Assembly (NCBI GenBank): GCA_963969395.1
Contig: OZ017801.1
Location: forward strand, 8,995,611-9,059,610
Reading direction: 5' to 3'
DNA length: 64,000 nt
Source: Pseudoscleropodium purum
Lineage: Eukaryota > Streptophyta > Bryopsida > Hypnales > Brachytheciaceae
Position numbers and translations under genes: made by a program. The notes below the pieces were generated by a model. That model searched no databases. It was not told the origin of the DNA and saw only the letters and a list, made by a program, of their open reading frames with translations. Each line of letters begins with the position of its first letter. Positions within the stretch are counted from its first letter, which is position 1. Below, in pieces: positions 38,301 through 50,996 of the stretch.

Positions 38301-39018
38301 GAAAGTATTGGAATTCCGCCAATTTAACGAAACAGACATTTACTGGACAATGTCATTGTCTTGAGAGGAATGATGCATCCGAATCCAACTACATCGATCT
38401 TTGAGAAAAAATAGAAGTTAGAATGCTTACAAGGCACTTAAGAAAACTTTTCTCACTGTGCAATTACCAACAGTGTCACTGCTGCATTCAGCCGAGCACT
38501 GCAGTCCTTTCCAACTGGGCGTATTCGTCGCGTTCGAATTTCGATCGAAATACTCGCAATATTCGGTTTTCGGAGAATTCCAGCCTGCCAGGTTACTTCC
38601 CGTATCCGGAGTATTCTGCCATGCTTCCCAGACTGACTGAACCGCTTTCTCTACAAATTTCAGAGAAAAAGAAATTTCAGCTGCGAAGGACCGAAAGTCC
38701 ATAGATGAACAACCAACTTGCTGAATCGAAGTTTGGGAGTAATGCAGAAGATTGATACTAGTCAGCAATGGAAACAGCCGAAAACTCGGCAACATTAGTA
38801 CCACTGGCATGCATGGCCATCTCATCCGAAGACCGAACCCTGCCACTTCAAAGGAATCATTTCCAAGTTTCAATACGTTCTTGAGACGTACGTTCAACAG
38901 GATCATAAATGTATGTGTAATTGGTTTGCCCTTCAACAAAGCTACTATAGTCGAGGAATAGCAGAAGGACAGAAAGACCCTCAAACAAAAATCGGCGCTT
39001 CACGTCCCGCGCACCCAT
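29399..39018 (-). CDS. Leucine-rich-repeat receptor-like kinase, 17 exons, 818 aa
   Basis: Exons, 5' to 3' on the minus strand: 39018-38892, 38650-38431, 34848-34777, 34123-34052, 33823-33755, 33510-33361, 33218-33150, 33018-32950, 32784-32623, 32406-32218, 32082-31994, 31835-31692, 31602-31421, 31283-31073, 30929-30680, 30361-30211 and 29629-29399. All junctions are GT/AG, all phases match, and the sum is 2457 nt. The product has a signal peptide (to about residue 30), an LRR N-terminal cap with WKGLQC, about eight LRRs encoded mostly by 69-72-nt phase-2 exons, a Cys-rich juxtamembrane piece (NPYCDH...CYCSQVC), a TM helix ([17 protein letters not shown]) and a kinase. Kinase motifs are [32 protein letters not shown] and GYLAPEYA, so the residues for activity are present. 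It resembles LRR-RLK subfamily VIII but lacks a malectin domain. It should sit in the plasma membrane; the ligand is unknown. One oddity is [13 protein letters not shown] where relatives have [13 protein letters not shown]. Confidence 0.88.
30001..30132. mobile_element. Foldback MITE in the last intron of the kinase gene
   Basis: Two imperfect inverted arms of about 45 bp, sharing ATATTTAGTTC and AAAATTCC...GAGTYCCAC, are separated by a short loop. The unit lies within the intron 29630-30210. No clear target duplication is seen, so the superfamily is undecided (Tourist-like is possible). Confidence 0.55.
35322..35480. repeat. Imperfect tandem repeat, about 45-50 bp unit, C-rich
   Basis: Three to four degenerate units contain 'gacccctagctratcragggagcccc'-like words. 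It is a C-rich island in the AT-rich second intron of the kinase gene (34849-38430). No coding or terminus signal. Confidence 0.6.
36040..37398 (+). pseudogene. Coding-like remnant of unknown identity within the kinase gene's second intron
   Basis: On the strand opposite to the kinase gene, a 180-codon frame (36280-36822, including [20 protein letters not shown] and [17 protein letters not shown]) is preceded by coding-like sequence with stops (from about 36040, [19 protein letters not shown]) and followed by a 78-codon frame (37162-37398). I do not recognise a family. The composition is AT-rich like the surroundings. It is probably a decayed inserted element that enlarged the intron to 3.6 kb; no termini were identified. 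Confidence 0.35.
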
Positions 39019-40129
39019 TTTGGCTCACGGCGATCTGTTGCCAATTCCAACAAGGGTCAACAGAGTTCATGCTAGCTTGAGTAAGACACGGCCAAATGAT
39101 ATCCCCTGTAAGCACAATTTCCAAGCAGCAAAATCTGGCCTCCCGCATGCATGCTTCTGACACCATCTAAGTTCTTAGTATCTAGTTTCCCCTGACACCA
39201 TCAAAGTTCATTTTAACTCATTCGTGACTGTTGATCGAATGACCAAAAGATCTAACTAATTAGCAAAGAGGCTAGCTCGTGTAACTATGACTGCATTAAT
39301 TCAATACAAAGACCACGCTCGCACAATTTCTTCCCCACACGGACTGTCTAGTCAATTGCAAGCGAGCACTCGCATTCAGAAGCAGCTGGCAATCACACTT
39401 CGAAGTTTGATTAATATGTTAGCCGGGAGCATGTGTATTCTTTACTATGACTGAATGTGTCGAGAATCATTTACTTACATACCACACGAGCTTCATATAT
39501 AGTTGATGACGAATCTGTTTTCAATCCCAGGTCTTCGTCTGTAGATTTCGTAGATTAAAGAGGTTATATGGAATCTTTTGCCCATTAAACAAACTGCTTC
39601 AATTGTACGGTTATCAAAAGATGGCGGGCTACTAAAGAGTAGCATGATAGCAAATTTGGAAAAGTTAAAGAGGTTGCCCAAAGGTTAGCAAGTATCCTTG
39701 TGCTTACCCTGAATTCAGCTTCCAAAGCCATTTTCATGGTGAGAGCCTCGAAAGTGGTCAGGTATGATAGGATGGTATACCCAAATTTTTTTGCTTTATT
39801 TTTCAAAGATGGATTCACATACTATCTATAAGTCATAAAGTTTTCAAAGTTTTCTCCTGAGAATTTGAGATTATTGTGATTTTTTCAAGTAATTAAGAGT
39901 GAAGAAAATTCATATCAAATAGTTTAATTTTATAAATTATTTAAAATTAAAAATTGGATTACATAGTAGACTCAGTTAACTTCATGACCTCTTCAATTCA
40001 TTAGTTGAGCTCAAATTCTGAAAAGATAATTATTTGGGCCAAAATTCAAATGTAGAGCAAGGAGGTACAATTTGCCAAAATACTTTTTAAAAGCATCTTT
40101 TGAGAGTAGGCCAAGTACGTCTTCGTCAA
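39019..40129. other. 5' flank of the receptor kinase gene
   Basis: No gene. The region upstream of the ATG at 39018 should contain the promoter and 5' leader, but I see no unambiguous TATA box at a fixed distance. Short frames (for example 39585-39818 on the minus strand) are not convincing. Confidence 0.35.
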
Positions 40130-40760
40130 CTTGGTCACGCAGATTCCCCAACTTTCCAAACACCTGGGAGAAAGGTGTGCCGCAATAAGTGCCTCACTGC
40201 GACTTTATAGTTCTTGTGCCCCACAGCCTGAGATTGAATTTACTACAATAAGGAGAAAGTCGTGTTTCAACGCAGTGTGTCGAACACTGACAATTGCATA
40301 TTTCCCCGAAATCCTGGATGGGAAAATATCACCAGTTGAATCCGGCCTTGGTCCCGGCCTTTCAGTTGGTCCTGCTGTAGGGCTTTCGTACGTTTCATCC
40401 AGGTTCTGCGTTGCAAGTCGTCAAGATCAACTCAATTGTCACAGAAAGTCAAGAATTGTTCAGCTTTATTTCGTATGGGCTCACGGAATGGGAAGACGTC
40501 CCTGGCTCCCGACAATAACTCAGTGCACATATTGAATCATTGCCATAGAGGCACAAGGGCCAATTGCAACATGTCGCGCGCCACGTTACGCGCAATAAGC
40601 AGTAACTTGCATCTCATACAGTGAAAGGAGTCCTCTGCATTGGGAAGAACTCCGGTCTGTCTTAGAGACCGGCTTGCCATACCCTGTGGACAATCTTACA
40701 TCAATGAAATACTGACTCAGCATTCTTGAGCAATGCTACTGACTTAAATGAACAAAGCAA
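40130..40760. repeat. Diverged duplicate of the first 520 bp of the window
   Basis: Same orientation and order of shared blocks as 1-520, followed at 40765-40870 by sequence resembling 2625-2720 ('tttaaaaatatrcacaaaa', 'ggtctttataactttt'). The 134-codon frame at 40131-40535 has no recognisable domain and is not conserved as a frame in the other copy, so I do not call it a gene. Confidence 0.6.
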
Positions 40761-40869
40761 TGATGAGTGCATATTGAATTTAAAAATATGCACAAAAGTA
40801 AAATCAGAACTTGTGTCCGTTTTAGGTCATATAGATTAGGTCTTTATAACTTTTGCATATAATGTAATA

Positions 40870-41400
40870 CTACCTCCGTCCCAAAATGATTTTGTTGTTG
40901 GACAAAATGTTTTGAATTAAGGCTAAAAATTGCATTTTAAAGACCCCTTTTGCACTCTAAGTAGAGTTTGATGCATTCTTATATATTGTCCTACAAACTT
41001 TGAGTTTTGAAGCCTTTTCCAAAGTGTAATTTGGGAGTATTGAAAAGTAGAATTTTTTGAGCATTTTCGAAAAGCACTAATGGGCACTTAATTGTTGAAT
41101 ATGCAATCAACATTTTGTGGGCACTTAGTATAAACTTAAGACTATGTGCGGACCTATTTTCTATTTTCTAAAGCTTCATCTTCTTCAATCAAGCAACACT
41201 CAAAAAGATGAAAAAAAATAAGAATGAACAATGTTGATTAACTCCTTTAGTCATTTGACTTTCAATTGATGAATGCACAAATAGAAGAGAAACTATAACT
41301 TAGAGTTGTTTTATTAGTCCTAAATAGTAATCTAAAGCCAAGTTTGACCAATTTGCATTGTACAAAGTGCAACAAGAAGATCATTTTGGGACAAAGGGAG
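40870..41400. mobile_element. Stowaway-like MITE, 531 bp
   Basis: The left end CTACCTCCGTCCCAAAATGA and the right end, complement CTCCCTTTGTCCCAAAATGA, are flanked by TA on both sides (40868-40869, 41401-41402). Termini of the CTCCCTCCGTCCC type with a TA target duplication are diagnostic of Stowaway (Tc1/mariner) MITEs in plants. The element is long for a MITE and carries no coding sequence. Confidence 0.88.
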
Positions 41401-41402
41401 TA

Positions 41403-44400
41403 TCATTTAAAGATATGCATCAAAATCTCTTTGAAATTATTCATAAGAATGTAAGCAAAAACAAAATCTAACAATAGGAAATACAAATGAGATGTTACCA
41501 TTGTAGCTAATCATTTTGTCATTGAAACTTGATTGGTCTAAAAAATTTCCAAGAATAAAGGAGGAATTCCCAAGCATATAAGGTCCTTGCAACTTTGTTC
41601 AAGAATATTAATATATCATAAATTAATGCATGAGTGAGTTTTCAAGCGACTCCCACTTATGATTCTTTGACAAAATAAAATCAGCATGAGAGCAAGAGAA
41701 TACCATCAGGAAAGAGAAGCATACCATTGGGCTAACATTTTAGTAGTTGAAAGGATTTATTGAAAATGTCGAAAATGGCTAGATCTAATGAAAAATTTGA
41801 AATTTTGTAAATTGAAAGTGAATGAAGGAGATCAAGTCAACAAATGTACAATAAATAATGTAAGACTCCATTTGCAATATGGAAAACACCTTTTCCTCTA
41901 TAGATGTACAAAACCATTATTGAAGTTTCTGAAGCTTGTTTTGAAGAACATTGGGGTTCTTTCAAAGCTTGTTTTTTTTCTTCATTTGGAAAGATTTTAG
42001 ATTGAACCAAAACTCTTAAGGTCCACGTGCTAAATGTTGTATCATTTGGAGAGATTTTGGGTTGGAATTAAAACTCTTTAGGTCCACATATTAAGTGTTA
42101 ATTAATTAAAAGGAGTTGGATTGGAAGTAACTTTCTAAAGTTTGGGTACCAATTTTCAGTTTTTTTTATATTACAGCAAAGCTTTGACTTTGCTAGGTGT
42201 TAAATCTTAGATTTTCTTACACTACAATAATGCTTTGAACCTAAAAATAAATAACATTAATAATGATTTTGTTAGTCTACTTATCTTATGTACTAGGAAA
42301 TTTTAAATGAAGGTGAGTTTTACATTTTTAGAAATGGTATAAGTTCCTCTTTCAATTCAAAAGTCTAAATTTAGACTATCTTCATTTTTACACTAAAACC
42401 ATCATGGTTTAGTTAAGTGTAGAGGTTAGGGATAATTAGTGTAGATTATAATTAAGTTTTTGGTTAATTTGCAAACTAGATACGTTTAAGAGTTAGAAGA
42501 AGATTCATTGCTTGGAAAGCACAATAGACTAACGTTAAACACCCCTAAAACAATTTTTAACTAAAATTTACAAAACACGGTTTTACTCATTATTTACCAA
42601 GGGTGGACAAATAAACATTCACACTACCTTATAATAAGTATTTTTAAAGGTTATCTAAATTGCAATAGGGTTAATTTTTATTATAATTAATTAAACAATT
42701 TATTGAAATAAATCAAAATTTGATGTCATCTTGGAAGTTATTGTATATACATAAAAAATTAAATTAAATTAAATTTCTTTATCTTTTGCTTTAGAATATT
42801 ATAAAAAAATTATTGAAAAAAAAAAATGGGAGATTTTATGCAAAAAAAATAAAATGAACTCATATGGATGTATTTCTGCTAACTTTGGTCTAATGTAGTG
42901 TACATTTGTCTAAGAATAAATACTTTATTCCATATAAATATAGATCCATCCATGTTTACATTACAGTTTGACCTCAAACAGTTAGCTTTACAACTTCTTT
43001 CTAATAATAGAGAAAAAAATGATAGGTTTATGGAAAAATGTAAAGAGAGAATCTTTTTTAATGAACAACACATCTACTATTGTCCACAATAGAGCACCCT
43101 ATAGAATCATCACAACAAGGCTTTTTGTGTTAGATACCTCTAACTTATTTGGGAAGACTATCACACTACTAAGTATACTTTTTACATTTATTCACCAATT
43201 GTATTGCCATAATAATGTAGGAATTTGTATTTCTATTCATTGAGAATGTACTTGTGTGGAGTATATTGTAGAAAAGAAATTTGAAAGAAATGAATTTTTT
43301 TTACACTCCAATAGTCTTTGATGGGCAATGTATACATTATAGATAAAAACTTCATGCAATTGCCAATAGTAACCTTTGTCAATAAGCAAAGGGTGTCATG
43401 ACAAGGCCTATATTGTCAATGCCAATGGAGCTAACTAAGGAGCTCACGATTCAAATTGTGAGGTCTAAACCATGTACTTGTGCCTCCCACCATCCCACCA
43501 TTTAGGTTTGTTGTCACTTAGCTTGCATTCTCCACAAGCTGCTTGATGAATTCCACATCCATCTCCAGCTTCATGTTTGACTTTGTCTCATGAGTGCCAA
43601 CCCTCGAGCTTGTGCCACCAATGAGCTTTGCCTTCCTCTATTGCTCCTTACTTAGTTTAATAGCCAATTGTACCCGCACCCCTAGGACAACTTTGTCCAT
43701 GTCCTTAAGGTTTATTGTCTCCTTATCTCTTTGATTTTCATTAGCGATGTCTAGTTCTCTATGCATATCAACATTTTTGTATCAATATTTACTTAATCAT
43801 ACTCATAAGAGTAGGAGTGGAAATTGGACCAAGAATTGGAGTCAAATTGGGCACAAGAGGGAGATGAGGAGTTTGAATCTCAGAGTTGATATTGGATTAG
43901 CCTCAAGACCCCTAATTTGAACTTAATTTTGTCGCTTGACCAATCCTACTTTTGGTAGTAATATTAAAACATGAGTTTTGTAATTAGAAGAAGTAGTATC
44001 CAAAGCCAACCTAGTTCCTATTGAATTACACTTTGCAGTTTGATTTAAAGTTCCACGTCCTTATAAATCACCTTTAGTCAGATTTTCTTCAAAGCGTTGG
44101 AAGGAATTAAAATGGTGCTCTTCAAAATCAAAGATGCTTGAATTTGCTATAGATGGACCCTACACATTTAGTGGCAACAATTCATAATTAGGACTTGCGT
44201 TCTAAATCATTTATTTAAGTGGTCTCACTCTCCTCTATTTCTTTGGCTTCTACTTCATCTCCTTCGTCTTTACCTTGTTCAGCTACCTTTTTGTCTCCAT
44301 AATCTTCATCTTCAGTGGTTTCATAGGCCACCATCTTGGCAACCTCTTTGTCTAACAATATCTTAGCCTCTATAGATGTATCAATCCTAAATGATGAAGA

Positions 44401-46909
44401 TTCCACTTCTTTCCCATCATCATTGTAGACAAACTTTAGTCTACATCCTTCAAGTACCAAAACGTCTACTCATATATTAAAACATATATCAAAATGATGG
44501 CATTGATGTATCGAGGCAGTTTTGGTGGCCAACTAGAAGGAGATGGAGCTTTTGCACAACATCTACAATCAAATTGAGATCTTTAGAAAACTTGTTGATA
44601 TAAAAAATTCAATGCAAACAAAACTTGCAAGGAGATAGATGGATTACACACTTAGCATGCAGAGACTACCTTTGCTCTTACAAAGACAAGAATCACTATG
44701 CCTTGTGGTTTGCAAAACTTGTCAATAAATTGTATATAGACTTGAGATCTCATGTCAAAGCTCACATCTTACAATCATACAATAGTAGTCTGATTGATAT
44801 TCATATGAATGTGTGAACAGAAAATCGTCAGCTTGCAATGGCTTGTTTTCACATTCAAAAGTTCCTGCACTTGATTATTCTAAACAACTTTCAAGTCTAA
44901 AGTCATATAATTTGAATATTATAATTACATCACTCTGTCAAGCAACAAGGCAAGGTAGGTGGGCTTGTCATGACTGTACTAACACATACATTGTATCTTG
45001 TCAAAGTATGTGATGTAGAAAGAAATTCGTGACCATTTCTCCAACATGAGCAACTCTTGCTTTGTGGTAGATTAGCGACCATGTGTAGACTGATTTCACA
45101 ATTTTATTTCTAGATATTGTCTTTAAGGACTTCAAATTTGTTGTATAATCCACTAATACTTTTGTGTCACCGATGTTGGGGAACAAACAAAAATCAATGA
45201 TGTTGCTATCACATAATCAAAAGTGGGTGGCCCTTGAGCAATAGGGTACCTATCCTTTCTCATGAAGGATTAATGGTTCTTGCTTGAATAGTTTTTTACA
45301 ACAAATCCACTTGCAAATAGATCCCTATACAAGCTTGGTACTTTGTCTATATCAACTAGTGTTAATTGTTGCCCATTGGATACCATTTACAAGCTTGTTT
45401 AGAGGAGGGGTTTTAGTTTTTCGTGATCTACATATGTTGTTTAGCCATTTTTTTGGTGCAAAACAGAGAAAGGCTTGCATATGATAACTATTGATGCACA
45501 ACACCTCCTTTAGTTTTTGCCAAGCCTTTAGATCAAACTATCTACAATCAAAGATATTATTGTCCTCGTCAACCTTCTCTTAGAAAGCTTTCTCTGTGAT
45601 CATTTTTGCAAGCACCATCTTGTTTTTTTTCTTGTCGTCCACAAGCCAATTGCAATGGCTCTTGTCTACACCTTTAACCTTATGAAAAAGACCCTTAGAG
45701 AGGACCAAGTCATGTACTTAGCTAGCTTTTTTATTAACACATCATCCAAAACTTTCAAGCAACGCAATTGATTGTAGTTGATGGGCTTGACTTTAAATGG
45801 AACAAGTGACCCATTCTAGGTTTGCCTTTCTTTGAAAATACAATCTTTATCGGTGTCATAAAGAGTCCCTTACTCATGACTCTTAAAGAATTCCTACCAT
45901 ATTGACCAAGTCTCATCCAAGGACACTATGAGATATTTGTCTCCCATCTTGTCAAAGTTAGAGTTTTTCATGGATTCATCATCTTTCTTCATGCCTTGAG
46001 TTTACTCAAAGCTTTACATAACCTTCTCTTTGAAATCCTATACATAAAGAATCATTTCAATTTACCTAAAAATTTTCTAGAGCTTCAAACCTTGTAGTCT
46101 AAAGTAACTTTGCTAAAAAACTTTCAATTACATTGCAAAATCTATCACCTCACTTCAAACCACGCAATTTGAAGCAAATATTTTAGAGGAAATTATATAA
46201 TTGAATTGAAATTCCTATATTAGAAAATCAATGAATCATTTAAATTCGTCTTAAAGGCCTTGAAGAATCTATTACCTCACTTTAGACCTTCCGATATGAA
46301 GTGAGACTCTATTTTACATGAATTTAAAAAATTGAATCAACATTGCTATATTAGAAGAACAATAAATCATTCAAACCGTAAGATCTAATTAACGTCATAT
46401 TCAATAAAATGGGAGGGTAGGGCACTCCCAAAATAAACTTTGGCTAAATAAGTGAACCAAAATGGGCTCAAATGAAGCTCAATAATCTCATATTTTATTA
46501 GTTAATTATCAATTTCCATTAAAATGAGAGTCTTGCAAATAATACATGTCCTTTAATAAATATAAAATTGTTTCAAATCAAAAACTTCTTTCACAGTAAA
46601 ACAAAATAAACAAGAAATATAACATGAGATACAAAAGGACGGTATATGTATAATGGTTTCAATTGCTAATACAATATAAAAACCTGTATTTCTTATAAGA
46701 GAACTATAAAATAATGTAATCTTACATACAAAAACCAGCACTTGAACATTTGTAAATATAAACGTCTACATTTACAAGTATGAAAGAACATAGTATTCTA
46801 CTTCTCTCACCATCATCTGAAGGCATATTGCTCATTTATTAAAATCAACTAGCATTGTATGAGATAGATTTAACAATGCAAGAAAAAACTTATAAAACTA
46901 CCGTTGCAA
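41403..46909. other. Mostly gene-free stretch with possible degraded coding remnants
   Basis: AT-rich. A tandem of about 60 bp ('aaaactctttaggtccacrt', two to three copies) lies at 41985-42150. The minus-strand frame 44460-44215 gives an acidic peptide (VEAKEIEESETT end). Minus-strand translation of about 45960-45500 reads for short distances like protein, with frequent stops, suggesting an old degraded gene of unknown type. The 3' boundary of the proposed large element ending near 46.9 kb should lie in here, but no terminus was found. Confidence 0.35.
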
Positions 46910-49738
46910 TTAAGACTGAGGAAAACTAACCAAACTTTGGTTGATGACTTCGATTTGAGCAATAGGGATCTTGATCATACATTGTCGCGTATCCTTCCTA
47001 ATTAGAGACTTCCACGCTGTTATAAGAGCGTCCGTGTGTTGCCATAATGGCGGTTCGCTTTCATCAATTTTCCAACGAAAACCTCTGTTGCTATCCCATC
47101 CAGTGTAGAAGTTTTGAACGCTCTCATCTTTTGAAGTTGGACGGAAATACTGAATTAGCACACAATTTGGTTTTTCAGGATTGCAATTGGGATTAGACAA
47201 AGCCCTTGTAATCCAAATTGGATGACTATCACCATCTGCTGGTCGAACCGCTACAAAGTACCCTTCAAAGAGATCACGTCCCACCCTGAAAGATGGTTGT
47301 GGGCGACCACTCAAAGGCCCGACATATGCTTCATCTTCTCCAAACTCTTCGCGAACTTCACCTTCTTCATTTAGTTCATCTATTTGAGCTGCTTGAATTC
47401 GAGTCGTCGGCCAAAAACCATCCTTCAAAAAAGTAAATGCAGGTACTGGATCTTGTAGCGCTACCTTCACATCACGCCAGTAGTGTACCACATGTTCATA
47501 GCGCCTTCGACATTCACCACTGCTGTCCGCATTGCATAGGTTCTCCCAGTATTTTATAAATCCAGATATACCTTTCACAATGTCTTCAACGCCTTTCATT
47601 GACTTCAATGAAATTGGTAATGGTACACCACGTGGCCACAAACTTTGTCCTTGAGCATCTTCTTTCCACAACTTAATGCCTCTACCACCCTCCCCTAACC
47701 AATCCCCATCAGTGCACAACAACTTGTATTTCATAACAGGACACCCTGTTGAATCTAAATAGAACTTTACTTGTTGTGGTCTTGTGTGTCCAACGAGCAT
47801 GTCAGCACCATCTACAAATGCACCAGCAATGAAATTCTTGAAATCAGGCACCTCTTCTATAAGGTGAGGAATAGTCGGAGTGGAATCCACATCCATAAAT
47901 GATTTCATCAACGCTGGCACTGTAGGGAAGTTCTCTTTCTTTAGCTGCATACTCCATCTTCCAAATAGTGCATCAATGTCATCCTGCGTATGACCAACAA
48001 TCATGAAATTCACATATACTTCACGAAAGATCTTGTTTGCAACAAGTAGGGACCAAAAACAAAATACATATCTGTTTTTGTTGTCTCCAGTGGCATTATC
48101 CATCTGCATAATAAGAATAGGTGGCAATGGTGTCGCCGGAATTGAGGTTGTTGGGACTTCAGGAAGCGAACCTTTGCAAATCTCACTTCCCTTGAGCACC
48201 GCCTTAAACAAATTCGTGGACTTCGAATTCATAAACAACTCTTGAGATGACGCCTTTGGTGGCAATTCAAGATCTCGCAACAACTTTGCCACAGAGCCAA
48301 TTGTATAATTTGAATCATGGGGAAAGAGATCCAATCCATAATGCGCATACTGCACATCACCATGGCCATGCGCAATCATTCCAGTGACCGATACAGGCAA
48401 CTTCATCAAGCCATCAGTGTCTTTACTCTTGTGTGAGAAAACCGGACAAGCAGTTTTAGAATGACCCATCTTGTCATGCATAATTGTGAGGCACTCGTGC
48501 GGAGAAGTTAGCGACCAGAAACGATTAATATAGTATAAGTCCCGGTGAGCACGAGCAGTAGAGAGGTGATTGTCCAACCTCCGTTGCCACATCAAAGCAC
48601 TGCTGGAACCAGCAAGAGCACCCTTCCTGAGCTCTTTGTATTTGTCACAAGTAGCACATCGCGCGAAATTGTCCCCGGGCTTCTTGACTTCATACTCTGG
48701 AAACTTTGAAGACCTGATCTTACTTAAATTCGAAGTTGAAATATCCTTCAATCCAAAAGCTGCATTAATATCATTGATTTCTTGCAACTTTCCCTTCCAC
48801 TGAAAGGTAGAGGGAAGACACATAGAAACAACCTTCTCTCCAGACTTCATAGTTCGAGTACGATGTGGCATATGATCGGCTTCTTTCTCAAGGATGCACT
48901 TCAATGAAACAGCAGCTTGTTGAGTATGTTTCCTCGGTTTTGACATTCCTGTATTACCATGTTCCATTGCTTCTCGATGACCTTTCACGTGTGTTTGGTA
49001 GCGAAAGAATGTGGATTGTGGAACCCCAGAAATATGCATCCAAGCTCGCATACAGACAGGGACCTCTTCAACTGTGACCATCCTTTTCCCACGGGAATCG
49101 TAATGATATTGTCTGTGGACATCCAGCTTCATGAAGGATCTATGCTTGAATGTGGAATTATGATACATGCGCTCACGGAAAGCCCGAATCTTCTCTCTAG
49201 GAAACGGTTTAACACAATTTCGACTACAACAAACTTTGCTAGACACTGCATTAATGGATTGTTCTGTAAGCAGAGCCTTCGACTTCAGAGAGGTTTCACG
49301 AGGCGGGTTTCTTGACGTGCTTGAATACTGTCATGTCGATGTAGAAGAGTTTGAGTTCAAGGCTCTCGCTCGGAGAGAGTTGTACCTATCTCGGACTTCG
49401 TGGTCATGAAAACTTGCTCCTCGATAGTGAACGAGTTTAATAGGCCAAGCTATGAGTGAATAAATTTTCTCTCTTGAGATATTGACATCGGAATGTGACT
49501 TGGAAATAAACACTGCTACATGAGTGTCACCAAGGGGACCATCTGCTCCGCTGACAAGGTCCAAATTTACATTATGGCAAGTACCTTCACCAACAAGTAC
49601 TCCGTCTTCATTGAATAGGGTGACACATTTCATGTTCCATAACGAACGTGGAAGCCCTTCGCAGTTTGGTAAGTCCTCCATCATTTCCTCATGAACATGG
49701 AACTCCTCATCTGATTCATCCATCTCCCCGACTGGCAT
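46910..49738 (-). pseudogene. DUF7869-like element protein, one in-frame stop
   Basis: A minus-strand frame of about 942 codons from ATG 49738 (the frame stays open upstream to 49783) to 46910, with one TGA at 49333-49331 and no frameshift. The N-terminal part (LWNMKCVTLFNEDGVLVGEG) is separated by the stop from the rest. Central motifs are FARCATCDKYKELRKG, LTIMHDKMGHSKTACPV, then QMDNATGDNKNRYVFCFW and, about 35 residues later, MIVGHTQDDIDALFGRWS. The D-x5-NKN and GHT-x2-DID pair is the signature I associate with DUF7869, found in many apparently mobile eukaryotic genes. The acidic residues are arranged like a nuclease or transposase site, which is inference. The frame is nearly intact, so the insertion is recent or the gene is still expressed. 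The upstream flank carries the palindrome cluster shared with the 60.5 kb gene. Confidence 0.65.
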
Positions 49739-49850
49739 GCCAGTCGAAGATATATCACCAGAGTAAGACGAAGAACGGAACAAGGAAAAGTGACTTGAAA
49801 GAATTTTACAATTTCAGGAGGAGTGCATTCAGTGAAGTAAAGAAATGCAT

Positions 49851-50996
49851 TTCAGCGCGGTTCGCGCTAAAATACAATTCCACAGAGAACAACACAAATA
49901 ATACATACACATTCCAATAACATTGATTTTCATATTACTTTTACAGAGTTCGGTTAAAAAGTAATATCTACTTCCATATACTGGAATTTAGTAGAACACA
50001 AACCAAAAAGAAAATCACATAAATTTCTACCGATTTTCATTTTGAATTTGGAGGAAATGAAAATCATTTATCTATAAAACATTTGTCCACCACAACTGTA
50101 GAGGACAACAGGGAAATAACAATTTCCCGTGCATCATAGTGAATTGAAATTTTGAATGAATTCTCCAGAATTTTGAATGGATTAATGAACAATCGTATGA
50201 ATTTAGAGAGAATGCGCGGAAGTGGAACAATGACATAGTACTGATTAAGTAAAAACACATGACGACTTTACACATCACACCTGCAGGCATCCAGAAATTT
50301 TGTATTAAACGAGTATAGTAGAATGCATTTCAGCGCGAGTCGCGCTGAAGTGCAATTCAATGATCTTTTTCCGACGACAACGTGCATGAGAATGGAGGTC
50401 ATATTATATTCTATAATGAAGATCAATAACATCATTTTCGTTGTATTAGCTATTAAGTAACATTATTTTCCAAATATGAATCTGAATTCCTAGTCATCTT
50501 CGGACACTTCAGAATGCACGTAAATCTAGACATACATAAATGCACATCAGTGAGAGTCGCGCTAATGTGCATTTCATTCCACTACCATAAAACTCAATAT
50601 CAAGACATATATTGGATTTCCCAAACATGACAACAAAATTGGGACATGGTAATGCATTTCAGCGCGAGTCACGCTGAAGTGCATTTCTAGTCCAAATCAT
50701 GAAATATACTGCGTTTTATCAAGACTGGATTCTTGATCCATTTCATAACAGAATTCGTTGAATACACTTCAGCGCGACTCGCGCTAAACTGATATGCTGT
50801 TTACTAAATTAGTAGAGAGCCTGACTTCATCTCTAATCTCGATTTACTTCATTTAAAAATCAGGACTTGCACTTCAGCGCGAGTCGCGCTGAAGTGCATT
50901 ATGCAATCTAGTTTCATAATGGGAAGACTTATAGGAACGTGTAGAAATGAAATTGAAAAAGACCTTGCTTGACTTTTCAGCGCGGCCCGAGCTAAA
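49851..50996. repeat. Palindrome cluster A, seven copies
   Basis: Copies of a palindrome with core AGCGCGAGTCGCGCT lie at 49851-49870, 50329-50349, 50547-50565, 50658-50679, 50768-50788, 50869-50897 and 50976-50996, in otherwise AT-rich DNA upstream of the minus-strand frame. The copy at 50869-50897 is perfect, with two 14-bp arms around a central G. Arms carry either TTCAGC or TTTAGC, and the centre is G or C. Many copies are followed by GTGCATT or preceded by AATGCATT. Spacing is irregular (about 90-480 bp), so this is not a tandem satellite. Confidence 0.92.

Noticed and set aside
42879..43243. Overlapping short frames on both strands
   Set aside because: Random frames in AT-rich DNA, with no homology pattern or splice context.
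49851..50996. CRISPR-like array or tandem satellite
   Set aside because: Spacing between palindromes is irregular (about 90-480 bp), each unit is itself symmetric, and the same unit occurs in introns. The host is a eukaryote.
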